Assembly (NCBI GenBank): GCA_018398805.1
Contig: JAGFBZ010000855.1
Coordinates: forward strand, 2,108,001-2,172,000
DNA length: 64,000 nucleotides
Direction of reading: 5' to 3'
Origin: Hirundichthys speculiger
Taxonomy: Eukaryota > Chordata > Actinopteri > Beloniformes > Exocoetidae
This document shows, piece by piece, positions 26,201 to 40,500 of the stretch (its first letter is position 1; each line of letters opens with the position of its first letter). The notes beneath the pieces are model-generated. The model had not been told where the DNA came from, did no database searches, and saw only the letters and a list, made by a program, of their open reading frames with translations. Both the position numbers and the translations under genes were made by a program.

Positions 26201-28463
26201 TTGTATGTAATTCAATATACTTGTGTTACATACACAAAAGTATATTGTGATCACAGGGCAGCCTTTCTGTGTGGAGTTTGCATGTTCTCCCTGTGCTTGC
26301 GTGGGTTTCCCTCTGGGTACTCCGGCTTCCTCCCACAGTCCAAAGACATGGATGTCAGGTTAACTGGTGGTTCTAAATTGCCCGTAGGAGTGATTGTGAG
26401 TGTGCATGGTTGTTCATCTACATGTGGCCCTGTGGTGGACTGGTGACCTGTCCAGGGTGTAGCCCTGCCTTTTACCTGAAGTGAGCTGGGAATAGACTCC
26501 AGCAGATCCCTGTGACCCTGCAGAGGATTAAGTGGGTATAGAGAATGGATGGATGGATGGATGGATGGTTTGAGCTGGGATAGACTCCAGCAGATCCCAC
26601 GACCATGTTGCCTGAAATAGTAGAATAACCGGCTCATTGTCTTTAGTAATAGCGATTGTATCTTAGTTAAGTAAGAGCACATGGTTTTTCACTCATCTGT
26701 TGAATTTGTACAAATATGAATGAATTGTACATGTGGGTTATAATAGGCATAATGTTTCAATTCATTTCTTTTCAGTTTGCTTTATTTGTGTGGCGCCAAT
26801 TTACAACCTTAAGTCATCCCCAAGCACTTTACACAGAAAGGAGTCAGTCCTGTTAAATCAGCCAGTTGAATCTAATTCATTGTAATCAGTGTATAATCCA
26901 ACTGATTCCAGTCTAATACTATTAGCAAGGCTGTTGAACACAACTGGAATGAAGAGATTTATAAAATGATTGCAGTGAATTGGACTGAATTTTAATATAA
27001 CCAGAGTACTGAGAATGGAATCCACTGGGTGGCAGCACCAGTAGAAACCACTTGTCATGTAAACTTCTGGTTTTGAAGCAACATCGGAAGGCACCAATTT
27101 AGCACCAGGGTAAGGACGAAATGGAGAAGAATATCTACAAGCCAAACCTCACATAAAATCCCCATCAATTCAATTGTTAAGAAACCCAACAGGCTGCATC
27201 ACATCAAGTTCATTCTTGCGTCTTGAGCATACACAAGGCTGCTGTGGAAACGTACGACTCCCTGTTAACAGGGAGAAACAAATGTAATCTAAATAGTTCT
27301 TTTCCCATTGTCTATTGCTAATACAATCTTATCCCTGTTAAATTCCAGTGTATATTTCTTAGGTGTGCAGTTTGTCTTTTTAAGAAGCAATTAAAGCAAT
27401 TGTCAAAATAATACAAAGAACCTCAGTGACAGTAAGATTGATGTTTTCCAGTTGTTTGGAAATAGTATCCTGCTCTGCAGCTGCTGAGCCACTGTGTGGC
27501 TGAACTTTTGGAACAGCTGTAGTTGCAAGACCGCCGATGAAATGACAAGCCTTCATAAAAGCTATTTACTAATGTGTGAACGAGAGACCTTTCACTAAGT
27601 GTTGTCCCACTAACTGTGGCCTGTTGTTTTCAACGTAGGACCGCAAGGCTTACAGATGCAGTGATAACAGGTGGCTCTTTTGGTCAAGTGATTTATGAAA
27701 TCTGTCACTGTTTCTCAATATCTGTGATGATTTTCTATTATAATTGGAATAAATCACTGGTTTGCTCTTTGTTTACCCAATTACAGTGCTCATAAAATAA
27801 GATAATATCAAAATGACATTACTCCAACAAGTGGGTGTCTGGTTGGCGCAGGGTGGAAGGTAGAAAGCTGCATGTTCACTTTCATTCACAAGTCTTTGGT
27901 TATGTGCCCTGTTGTACGTACTCTGGCAGTCATCCTGGGTGAATGCCAGGAAGGAATCATGTCCTTGTCACTGCAGTTGGAACTCCTACTAAATGTTTTA
28001 GCTGTTTGTGCAGAGAGAGCTGGATCTTAGTGTGAACAGGACTTGTTGATGAAGCCCTCTGCTGCTCGGTGAAAAACAAATGACGAGCATGAATGTATCC
28101 ATATTTTAGAAAACATGTAAGTCGGCAACAAGAGACATTTGCAGTAAAATCCAGATCTTAAAATGCATGAAAAATTATTAAATATTTCAAATTTAAGATC
28201 CCAGTTTAGCTGGTTTTCCACAATTGCTGCTGCCAATGGTAGTTCAGTGTCCTAACCATAAACACTGTGATACATCTGGGGCTTGAATTATCAACATTCT
28301 TAGAGGCAGGAGGACGACTTACTCTCATCATTATTATAGCCTTTTTTTTTTTTTTTTTTAATCTTTCTTATTTATTTATCATTTGATGTGAATATACTTT
28401 ATTCTGCTCTGTACTGTCCTGCTATTGGACTGGAAATGTTCCCCATTGTGGGACAATATATTT

Positions 28464-28548
<85 letters not shown>

Positions 28549-31500
28549 CACACACAGTGGTACCTCTACTTACGAAATTAATCATCCGTTCCAATCCGTT
28601 CCAAGCCCCCCAAAATTTGAAAATAATTTTTTAATAAATTATAAATAATACATGAAATGACATAAAAACCTGTAAGAAATACATGTTAGAACTAGAAAAG
28701 CACTCGGAGAGCGCAGATCTCCACCAAGCGCAACAATTATTGAATTATTACATACATATAAAGACATTCAGAGGTGGACTCTGGCATGCTATGGATCATT
28801 GTTCAGACATTTTCCTTCATGATTTTTTTGGTAGAGAGCAGAAATCATGGTTACTTTAATCTCAGCAAGTTGACCAGGTCCTGAAGCAGCCGAAGCAGCC
28901 CCAGACCATCACACTCCCGCCAACATGTTTGACTGTCGTGATGTTCTTTTTCTGAAATGCTGTTTTAGTTTTATGTCAGATGCACACCATTCAAAAAGTT
29001 CCATTTTTGTCTCGTCAGTCCACAGAGTATTTTACCAAATGTCTTGGGTATCATAAAGATGTCTTTTGACAAATGAGAGATTGGTCTTTTTGTTCTTTTT
29101 GGTCAGCAGTGGTGTTCGCCTTAGACCTCTGCCATGCATGCCATTTTTGCCTAGTCTCTTACTAATTGTTGAATCATGAACACTGACCTTAACTGAGGCA
29201 AGATGAGACATCTATGAGGTCTTGGAATATTTGTAGTAGACTAGTCACTTCTGGAAAGGTTCACCACAGTCACATTTGTGGATAATGGCTCTCGCTGTGG
29301 TTTGCTGAAATCCCAAAGGATTAGTAATGACTTTGTCACTCTTTCCAGACTGATAGATGTCAGTGACTTTGTTTCTTCTCTGTTCTTGAATTTCTTTTTG
29401 GTCAGGGCATGGTGTGTTGCTTTTTGAGATCTATGAGCCTACTTCATGTTAGACAAGTTCTATTTAAGTGATTCCCTGACTCTAGAGGTCTGGCAGTAGT
29501 CAGTCATGGGTGGGGCTGGTGGAAATTTAACTTTACAACAAATGTGGTTAATCACAGTTCATTCATGATTTATCAAGGGGTGGGCAATTATTTTTTTCTC
29601 ATAGGTCCAGGTTGGTTGGGTAGCTTTTTTTCTCTTAACAAACAAAATCATTTAAAAACTGCTTTTTGTATTCACTCAGATGATCTTTATCTGATTTTAA
29701 CGTTTGTTTGAAGATTCCTGAATTCCTAGAGGTGGAAGATGGCTTCATCCCGGACCACTGTAGGGTGTAGGATGACACATATCAAAGCTCACAAGCTGTG
29801 AACTTTGATATGTGGAATATGGAGCTCCTGCTTCCTGAGATGAGATTTTGGAGCTACATAAAAAGCAGTTTTGTGGCATAACACTCAAAGAATAGCATAC
29901 ATAAAGAGCAGCTGCAGTAGTCCATAATAATGATTCTAATTCACTGCACCATGTTATGTGCATTTTAGAGGTATGCTCAAATATGTTTGTCTTCCAGATA
30001 TCATTTTTGGGATTTTTAATTTTGATTTTGTTAAAATGAGCCCATGTTTGTGTCCATTAGTGCCGCTGTGATACATAATTGGCTAAGATACACTTTTTCA
30101 CACTCCTCTGGTAGCCTGACTGTGTGAGCAACAATTATCTGCAGCTGTCAATTTTCCAGGAGTAATCATATGGTCGCCCTTGGATACTAATACAACTGCT
30201 TGGTTCAACTTTACATGCTGGCTTAGGTCATCTAACTGCATACGTTACACTCAAATAACAGAGATCAAAAGTTCCGAGAGATCTCACACATTTCTGGCTC
30301 AGAGTGTGGAGAGTCAATGAGTGAGCCTAAAAAAAAAAAAACCTTTTCACTGACTACATGTAACATCACACATGTTTAACACTTTGCTGAGGCTGAAACC
30401 CTGCAGTGAGCTGACTGGCAAACGACACTGCATGGAGTATGATATCTGGGTCCCAAACACACATCCTTTATTTGTTGATTCATTCATTTCTTGATTTGTC
30501 TTTTTTAATAAATTCTGAAGTGTGTTTTTGAATAGCTAGCACTGAGGTCCAGGAGAGTGCTTTCTCCATGGTTCAAATGAAGAAACTTTATTACACTCCT
30601 GTTCACTTTAGTGATATTATTAGAATTCAGAAAGGATTTTTTTCCCTGTTTGGTGGTACCATCTGTAGACAATGTAACATCTTAACACGTGACTGAAGAC
30701 CCACACTTTTAAAGTACAGTAGCTGCTACAAGCATCACCTTCAGTAAAAAGTCTTTTAATAAAATGGTGTTACTTCGTAGAAGAGTCTTGAATTTCAGTT
30801 TAATGCTTTAATTTTCATAAGGATCAAAAAGTACGAACATATATATATATTTTACTTTAAAAGTATTTGTTGATTACTGTAGTCATCCTATGTAACTGAT
30901 ATCTGATTAGCAATGCAAATCCCCAAATTTAAGTTTATTTGTTTTTTGGTTTTTGTATTTTTTTAAATTCTTGCTTTAGATCCACAGGCTGTAAAAGTGA
31001 AAAAATAAGGGGAAAAAAAATCAAGCATGAATTGTTCAAGGGCCCTTTCTTTCACTTTTAACTTTCAATCTTGTCATTGCAGGGGGAACTTGGATCAGAA
31101 GGGCAAAAGGGAATCGATGGAGAGAAGGTAAGTACAACTATCTCCACCAGACATATATTCCATACATATCACATCAACTAGATCTAGTTTCGTCAGGGAA
31201 TCAATTCTTATAGGCTTTTCATTTTCTGTGCGATGCCCTGGAGGTAGAGGCCCAGCAGAATTTCTTGTGCCCGTTTTCTCTGTGCCTGTCATATCTCCAG
31301 AAGCAGATCTAAGTGTGTTATAACCTGCAATGTCCTTCTGCAGAAGACTTAATTGATATGTGCTGTGTGCAGCCATAGGCTTGGCATACTAATGGGCTAA
31401 ACTAATTTTTGAAATTACTGTAAGCCTCTTCCATGTCATTTCAGGTCATTCTTTATTGTGTGCACTTAAATTTGGCTGCTGTAATTGAACTAATGCAAAG

Positions 31501-34500
31501 TGGTGCTTGAAAGTTCTGGACGTTTTGGAATTTTCAATATTTCTGCATAAACATTTCAAAATAACATCCGATTTTCACATGAATCCTTTCACACAAAGTA
31601 GATTAAAATGATTCAGTTAAACAAATAGGGCTGAAATTTGTTCTCTGTCACTGAGCAATATGACCTGATATTACATATCACTCGGGGGTACAAGTATGTG
31701 AACCTCTGCAATAAACTTGAAGGCAAAAGCCGATTCATTTTCTTCCGAACAACGGGACCACAGTGGTATGATCGAGCACATGTTTTACTTGAGTAACAGC
31801 GATCCAACACAGCCTGATATTCACAACAAAAGTTTGTGCCAGCATATCATGGCAAGAACCTATGTTAATGCATAAAGCTACATAAGGAATCCAGGCCTAG
31901 AAATATAGATTTGCTTTGAACATTTTACGTGTGGTAGAGTTTTGTGTAGGAGTAAAATAAAAAAAAAAGTCATTTTTGGGTATTTGGTAAACTAAAACCA
32001 GCATTAAATATATAAATGATGTCAAGCTCCATTAGCTTTTGGAGATGTTAAGAGGTCATGGCAACCCTTGGTAACAATAAGGGGTATATTCTGCTGATGA
32101 AATTTGTGCAGAATCTTATTTTAAAATTAGTTTGCTCCAAATATTTTCACTTAACTCTATTAAAAAATGTATCTAAGTCTATTCTAAAAAAAATCTATTA
32201 TTGACATTTAGATGGATTGCTAAATCACCCTCCTAATGTGGCTTTTCTGACTTATACTAGTCATCCTGACTTTTACATGCCCTCAAGCTGTACTTCATGA
32301 ATTTCTCTCCTGTAGAAATGAGGAAGATATAAATATATAAAAAAAGAAGAACTTAGATTTCTGGCCAGCTGTTAATGCCGATGGATTCCTGTCAGGACTT
32401 TTTGCCACTCAAGGGACATGTCTGCTGGAACAGTGATATAGGTACATTCCCTCTATAAAAGTACTTGTCACTATAATTTTCCCCTCGAGCTGCAAGTGAG
32501 GGAGAGCAAGAGAGAGAGAGGGAGGAAGTTTGCAGCAGGTCCTTTAGGAACTTCCTCTGTGATATTGTGCAGGTGTTCTGTATTTGTCAAAGTAGCATCC
32601 ATGCGGTCCCAGCACATTTTCCAGCAGAGCATTTACACTGTAATAGGGTTTCAATTAATTTAATTCAAGGAAAATATCAAGTGAAGGGATTTTCCATATT
32701 CCCATAGTCTGGAGTTTGGACCACTACCTCTAACCACTGCCAAAATCTAAATAGCACCAGACCTTCACTGAGCCTCCTGTAGGTGGTAGATCCTCATGAG
32801 GCTGTACCCATGTAACTTATGTGGACTGTGCCTGTTTGGGCCCCAAGGCCCAACCACCCAGCGTTCACCTATGAGCCTCTCTCTGAGGCCCAGCTTTGGG
32901 ATGAAAACCCTGTAATCCCTGATCCTGATGAGGTATCTGGGTGCCTTTTTGAGTTTTTAAATCAGGCTTTTTCTGGAACCTCTCCCATAAGTGTGGAATC
33001 ATAGAGGCGTTTGGCGAGGTTATGAAAGACAATTTTCAGTTGAACAACTGGTTGGATGCTTTCGCAGGGATAAGTGATGCCTCACAGACACTGTCCAACT
33101 ACATGTGGCTCACATTCTTCAACCTTCCCTGGGAACATCTATGCCAGGATGGTAAGAGAAGAGTCTGGCCGATAGTTGAACCTTGTACAACAACAGAGCC
33201 TTCATCCTGGTCATGGAACACTGGACTAGCCCTTTATCCTCACAAGGATACTGAGGGTAAATGGGAGTTTGTGCAAGACGTTTACATGTGTTTTGTGGAC
33301 TGAGAGAAGTCTTAAAACTGTGTCCTCTATGGTATGTGGGAAGTGCTTTGTGAGTTGAAGTCTTTGGAATAGGTCTCAAAGGTTTGAATCGAGGCAGGTT
33401 GACTTCTTCTTTGTTCTTTAAAGAAAAAAAAAACAAAGAAAAAGAAGTCCAGTTGCCTTTATTCAAACCTCTGAGAGTTACCATGACCTGGATGACTGAG
33501 AGTCTACATCAGCTCTTTGCAACAGGCCATTTGGTCCCGGAGTGAGAGGTTGGTTTGCATTTTTAGTGGGAAATCAAACTTCTTTTTCTGGTGGGTATTG
33601 AACTCTGCTAAGACTGCTCTTTGTCATCAATTCTGTTCATAATGTTTGACAGAATTTATAAACCCAGCCAGGGAACATAAAGATTCCATTTCGTTCGACA
33701 TCTTTTGCAGATGATGTGCTCCTCTTGACCTCAGTGAGTCGAGACCTAAAGCAGTGCTCTGGGGTAGATAGCAGCGAAGTGAGAAGCAGCTACGATGAGA
33801 AGTAGCAGCTTCAAGTTTGTGATCATGGTCTTGAGAAAGAAAAGTATTGATTGCTCACTGTACCTTGTAAATGAGTTACTGGCTTAAGAGGAGCAGCTTA
33901 AGTATCATTGGGTCTTACTCATGGATAGTGGTTGAATAGAGCGAGAAATTAAACGAGTTTCCATTAGCTGGGTCTGGGTTAGTTTTATGGGGCCTTGGAC
34001 ATGTGTGCATGTCTACCAGGGTTTGAGAAGTCCCTGCCTGGGGTTATGTGCTTCAGCATGGTTGGGGCTGGATGGATGTGTCCTCTTGACATCCTCTTGA
34101 TGTCCCCTTCAACCTTGAACCTTCTCTTCTCATTTGTTTCCACCATCATTATGTACGTAAGCACAGTGAACAGAAAAGCATCAACCCTCTCGGCTCCTGT
34201 TCATCTTGTAACTCTGTTTTGTGTTTCTTATTCATTATGTATATATATATATTTTTTTTTTTTTTTCCTGTAGTTGTCTTTCTCTCATTTATTGGTGGTT
34301 GGCAAAAAACACAGGTCTTGTATTACCACCACAAAGTGATATGGAGTGTTACTTTGCTAGGTCAGTAAATCCTACTTGGATCAACACTCATAATGGAGAC
34401 GCAGCAGTTGAAAGGACCAAGAAAGAGGTCGGCCTTATTGCAGTTCCAGCATCGTATGTTTTACCCTGGACCCCCTTGCCTATTGACAAGGACATTATTG

Positions 34501-37500
34501 CAGCATTTAGAATAATGCAGACACTATGGGAGTCTGCTGCGATGAAGGAATGGCTGAGCTGAGCAAAAAGGCAAAACTATCAACTAAACAGTCGATTCAA
34601 CCCTATGGCAATGGTAATGGCAAAAAATAAGGTCACAATTACAAGTGGTCAAATAAACTTCCTATGAAGGGTGGTGGCAATCACCATAATAAGGTGAGGA
34701 ATTCAGTCATCCAGATGGGGTTCAAAGTGTGGTCACTGCTTCTTTGCATTAAACGGAGGCATTTAAGATGGTTTGTGCATTTGGTTAGTATATGGCTCCC
34801 TGGGGAGCTGTTTTAGACGTCCCTCCAGCAGGAGGGTGATCATCAGATCTAGGACTCATTAGAGGATTATATCTTTCGACTGTCATGGGAAACACCTTGG
34901 TTTCCCTCCGGAGGAACCGGAGAAGTGGCTTGGGAGATGGAGGTCTCATGATCTCTCTGCTGACAGTTGCTATTCCAACCTGGTTCTAGATAATTGTGAG
35001 AAAATTGATTATAGTCATTGTAATTGCTTTTGTTTCTTGAATGTGTTTGCGATGATTGTTGATAATAACCAAGGAACACACAATCTAATGTTGCTTTTCT
35101 TTCCAAATTATTAAGTAAGCAGAGTATAAGGGATTAACTCTGATGGATCCTGCAATTGCTGATTACATACTCTCCATTCTTATCAACTTTTATCAGTTTT
35201 TCTCTTGCATCAGCTTGATAGATGCACCCCAGTTAAAATTCATTGTTTATGAACATTAAATCAATTAAGATGGAAGGGAAAAAACCTGGATTGTCAGGGA
35301 AGAAACTCAAGCGTTATTCGCATCCCCACCACACAAGCAGAAATTGATCCTTTTGTTCTAGCTACTGGCATCTTGAAAAGCCAGTTGATGTCATGCTAAC
35401 ATTTGCATTTGAATAACATAATCAAGTTTATTTACATAGGAATTTGAAGGAGAGTGAGGGCACCTGACTGGAAATTAACTCGATACACAAACACTGACTG
35501 ATTTGTAGTCATAATATTACTCTAACTGCAACGGAGGACTGCGAATGTTCATGGTTCCATGGATCATTCACAGTATTTACTGACTGCTGTTGGCAATCAG
35601 TAGCAAGAATGACATAATGCTTCACTCACTCGTTCAGCCTGAGCTCCACTTGACTGGATATTAGTAGTACATAAACTGAAAACAGCTGGAAGCTTGTTAA
35701 CTGTGAAGAGTCTCAGACAGACAATTTCCCAGGAAAAAAGACAAAACAGAAGAAAAAAAAAACAGCTGCTCAAAAATGTACAGAGTACAAACCATTTAAT
35801 GTTTTTGGACATGAGCAGTTTGCTCTCTCCAAGAAGGAAAGAGTGTCAGTAAAGTGTGTCCCGTTCCCTTCATGCGCAGATTCAGACCAAAGATTAGCAA
35901 GATTACCTTGTATGCTTTTGCGCTTCTGTGTGTTTTACAGACAACCCAGACAAGAAAACCTCACTTTTACAACAGTATTCAGTGATGAGACAGTCCCAAC
36001 TCCATGTTTCATCAAAGCATCTTTCTCTTACTTGGGTGCGGGCATAGGTCCAGTAAAGAGAAATGTTTGCCAAAGGATTTATTCTCTTATCTGCACCCTG
36101 ATTCATTGACTCACATAAAACAAAGAAAAAAAAAGAGAAAAGGCATACATATTATTGATGCATTGCCTCTGGTGGTCGAATCTGTCCAGTATTCCAGATA
36201 TTCATAATAGAGGTCCTGCAGCCTGTATATCAGCATGATGTGTGAAATGCCTGTTGTATCTTGTCTGCGCAGAATGCTAGTTGCAAGTACATCCAAGAGG
36301 TATTTATCTTTGTACAAAAGCAGAGATGTCATCAGCACATCTCTGTATCTGATATTGATTAAATTTAATGATCAAATTCCTTTCCTATAAGAGCTGCAAA
36401 TTTTTGGAATTAGTCGAAGAACTACTTTACAGTTTATAGTTATACATTTGGATATAATTACAGTATTTTTAGTTCAGCTGGTGTTAACTAAGTTCTTATC
36501 TCCAACTTAAACTTGAAAACACAGTGCTACAAAGCCATGCCCTTGCATCTATTTTCTTTTTTAGGAACTAGGTACTAGTTGAGGACCTGTCAGTTCAAAC
36601 ACTCTCATCACTCTTGAGATGAAATGTAAAACCTTTCAGATAAAACAGTCCAACACATGTAAAACGAACTTGTTTTTAAGCATGTGCAAATATACTCAAG
36701 GGAACGATAACAAAACAACGTTTTTGATTTAAAGATGCATATTAGAACATTTCAACAATTAAACAAATAACAGAACACAAATTGACCCACAAATGACCCA
36801 TCTGAGTGACTGACTTCAGTCCTGACCTGAAACAATACTTACTTTGAGATGAGCTCCTCAACACTCTCTCCCATATATTTAATGAGACATCTCAGGGTCG
36901 CATCTCTCTTCTTAGAAACTGATGTCATTGGATCCTGGAGTTATAAGTGAATAATTAAACACAATCTTACAGGCGAGCATCCTTAATCTAATCTGTTTGC
37001 CATTTGCACTGTGGGTCTTCACTACATTACATAGTGCACTGTTCTCCAACTGTTCTGCATATTTTAAACATTGAAAACATACAGGACAGTGGGCCCTGAG
37101 GACAGCGGTTGAAGAACACGGAAAGAGAGCTTTCAGGCTACAAACAGTGCCGTTAATGATTATCTCGCATGCTAGCATTAGCCCAGCGCACATTTCTGTA
37201 AGCTAGAATTTCGACAGTGGCAGTAAAATAGAATAAAACAGTAGCTGAATTAAAATAATCAGATAAAAATTGTGAAGACAACATTTGTAGACGATATGAA
37301 AGATAAAATGAATTTGTCTAAGAAACAAACTTTAACTGTAAAGCTAACTGTAAGGTTAGCTTTGCAGCTTTGTAGCTACAATACTGACAAAACATAGTGG
37401 GAAAAACCAAGCCATGCTTCTGCATTCAAGTCTTGAATTAAATATTGCAGCACCCTCATGTCCATCCAGCTAAAATCTCATTTTGAGAAATAAAAATGGT

Positions 37501-40500
37501 TACTTACATGTTTGTCGTAATGTACAGCCATCTCAGTCCAGACAAGTCCGGACAAGTTCATCCTGCAGTATGTGGGCATGTCAGAAAAATTTAGTTTTGG
37601 TAAACCCTCTAAAATTGAGTTTGATCAATCAATTTAATGGAAATTTGACGGAAATCAATTTTATGATTAAAAAAATTTAAATAAGTTAGATACTCAAACT
37701 TATTATCTGTATCTTTCACACACGCAAAGAGAAATTGAAACTGATTTTATCAAGTAAGATATGCTTAATAAAACAGAAATACTATTTACAGTGCAATAAA
37801 TGTAATGCAATTCAGCTCCTTTTCATTTTATTGCATCTAAATTATTATTAGGGATGAAATGATTGGTGTGGGTGCAGTTCTGATTGATAGTGGTATAACC
37901 AGCAATCGCAAAAACAGCTGGTAAAAGCAGCACAGAAATAAACACAAATTAGTCTACAAAATGAGCTTAGTTGATAAAGTCCACATCACTGTATTTCTAT
38001 CTTTCAACGGCAAGAATATTTTTTTTCTAGAAAATTTGATTTGATATAGGATTTCCTCACCAAGTCGGCACAAAGAAAAACCATCCATCCATCCATCCAT
38101 GCATCCATCCATCCATCCATTATCTATACCCGCTTAATCCTCTGCAGGGTCACGGGGATCTGCTGGAGTCTATTTCAGCTCTCTTCAGACGAAAGGCAGG
38201 GGTACACCCTGGAAAGGTCAACAAAGAAAAACCCTCAGTCATAAAAAAGTGAGGATGGATGGAAAACTGAAAGCTGTTTTCTGTTTTTCCACTTCTACTT
38301 ATTGAATTGCAGATGGGATGAACTCAAGATATTTTATGTTTTGCCTCTAAAAGATTCATTTAAGTAGTTAATGTTCAATTTATTCCCATCTCAGGACTGC
38401 AATATGTTCCACATTATTCCACATCAAAAAATAAAATCAGGAAGGGGAGGATTTAGGCTTTGTATTGAGGTTAAAAAAAATGTTTCCAAACAGGCAGTTT
38501 TAAATCAAAGTCAGTCCACAGGCATCCAGCCGTAAGCATTGCTGCTATGGTTCGTCATGTTGTCCACTTTCACACTCTCAGCCTCATTCTAGCTCAAACA
38601 TGCATGGAAGGATCTGAGCTGATGAGATCAATAACAAGAAATGTTGAAAACACAGCGCCGATGACATGCTGATATGTTGAAAAAGTGTATCTGACCAGCA
38701 GAAGGAGTTGTTCACGAGCCATTACACCTCTTTGTTTTCCAGTTTGATCAATCCAAAAAACCACTTCAGCCGACTGATTGTTTTTAGAAAGAGCTTCTTC
38801 TTGTGATTCTTGCTCTGTGATGTTCAAAAATAATTACAGCTGGTTTGGAGCTGTGCTGGTTGCAAAGTTACTCAATCAAAGATTACAATGTACGTGGCAG
38901 AAAAGCAGCCACTTTAAGCTCAAGAAAAAGCCCATCATTGGGGTCATAGATGACCCAGGCCCAATGTGCAAAGAGTCAAGCAGGCATCAAGTAAAAATCA
39001 CTTAAAAAAAAAAAAAATAATGGGTTAAACAGACAAAGCATGGCTCATTGGGAAAGTGAAACCTTTGTGGTTAGTTATGTGCAGTATTTGATGCCCAGGG
39101 ATGAGAAGATCTTGGCACAGGGGATGAATTGGGCCGGAATACACTGGAGCCCAGCTGTGCCACCTGATCCTGTTGGAACTTACTTTACTACTTACTACTT
39201 ACTTTACTATCACTGAATCACCAAAGAACAGCAATACTTAAAACTGACTTTGATTCCACCCATCTTGTGCAGAAAAACATCCATGTAAAATCCAGCCTTC
39301 TTCTTAATGACTCTATTAGAATTATGCAGCAGCAGCAACAGGATCAATATTGCCTCAAAAAAAGAGCTTCCGTGGGCAATTTATGCCCACAGCACAGCAC
39401 CAGTAATTCAATTTATTATTTACATTTTCTTATGTGCTGTTGTGATTTCAAGAGGCCAAACTAAAAGCGTTTTGCCTGGAAAACAGTTAAGCTGCCACAC
39501 TCACTTAAAGATTCTGCGGTGAAGTCTCTGGGGCCAAAGCAGTCGTGTTCTGGATGAATCCGGCACCTTTAGGGCTGTCCATAGCAAATTCATCAAAAGC
39601 CCAGGCACTGTTTCCTCAAGAGACTTACATTTATTTTCTGATCCATCAACCATGCCATTGCAGAAAGTTTTTAGTTTTGAAGTAGTAAAAAGAATTTACA
39701 GTAGGACTTCAAGCCTGAACTCCAGTGAAGTAAATAAAAATAAAATAGGGATTGTCTGTCAGGTAATAAAAAGCACAATTTACTGCACACAGACTGTTGC
39801 TGTTACCATAGCCGGCTCAGATTTTATTTGAAAACTCTGCCTCAAAAAATTCCCCAAGTACAAAATATAATTTTGTTTTTTACCTAAAAAAATACCATTC
39901 AAAAGATCTGACTGCAGCGAGTGTCCTTGTTTCGCTGGACAATCTACCGTAGGTCAACAGGACTCAACATGTGCCGTTGATCTGGAAACTCTATTAAAGA
40001 AATGGCCTCTCTTACTTATCACAAGAAAGTCTGTGCCCACCCTTCCCATAAAGTCCTCAAATGTGACCACTTTACATATGCAAGAGAGCATAACGGGATC
40101 TGTAAAGCAGGATTTCATCGTTGCCTATTACATTGCTGTCACATCATAAGTGGAATTAAAAGATGAGAAACAACGAGTTCAGATGGAAAAATATCAGAAC
40201 CTTAACTTAAATGTAAGAATATTGATTGTCAGGACTGGTCATTTCTACCCATCATGTTGTTTAAGAAATGAGCACAGCCATTAATCACATTAAGCTCAAC
40301 CGCAGTATCATTTTCTTTGTATTCCTCTTTTTTGAGAATCAGCGAGAAGTGTCTCTACCGAAGAAATGAAAGCATAAATCACGCTGTGATAGACTGTTCA
40401 TTAGTAGCTTTTTTCAAAGCTGTGCTATTTCCGTGATTTATTTGATTTCCTGGCCTAACCCTTGTATTTGATTTAGATTAATATAATGGCGGGACACTAA

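Larger units (their letters stand above)
21542..31082 (+). other. col19a1 intron (9.5 kb)
   Basis: Large intron bounded by gtagca and ttgcag. It contains microsatellites, a (TGGA)n-tailed repeat, an AATTG-tailed repeat, a compound (CA)(TA)(CA) tract and a decayed Tc1-like transposon, all listed separately. I searched for a 15-codon Gly-X-Y exon expected from human between these two exons and did not see one. Confidence 0.75.

Noticed and set aside
27831..27985. A stretch with 'ggttggcgcagggtgg' that looked like a SINE head.
   Set aside because: No B box at the right distance and no tail; too weak to call.
28379..28648. Overlapping frames encoding Ile-Tyr and Thr-His repeats.
   Set aside because: Translation of the (CA)n(TA)n microsatellite, not a protein.
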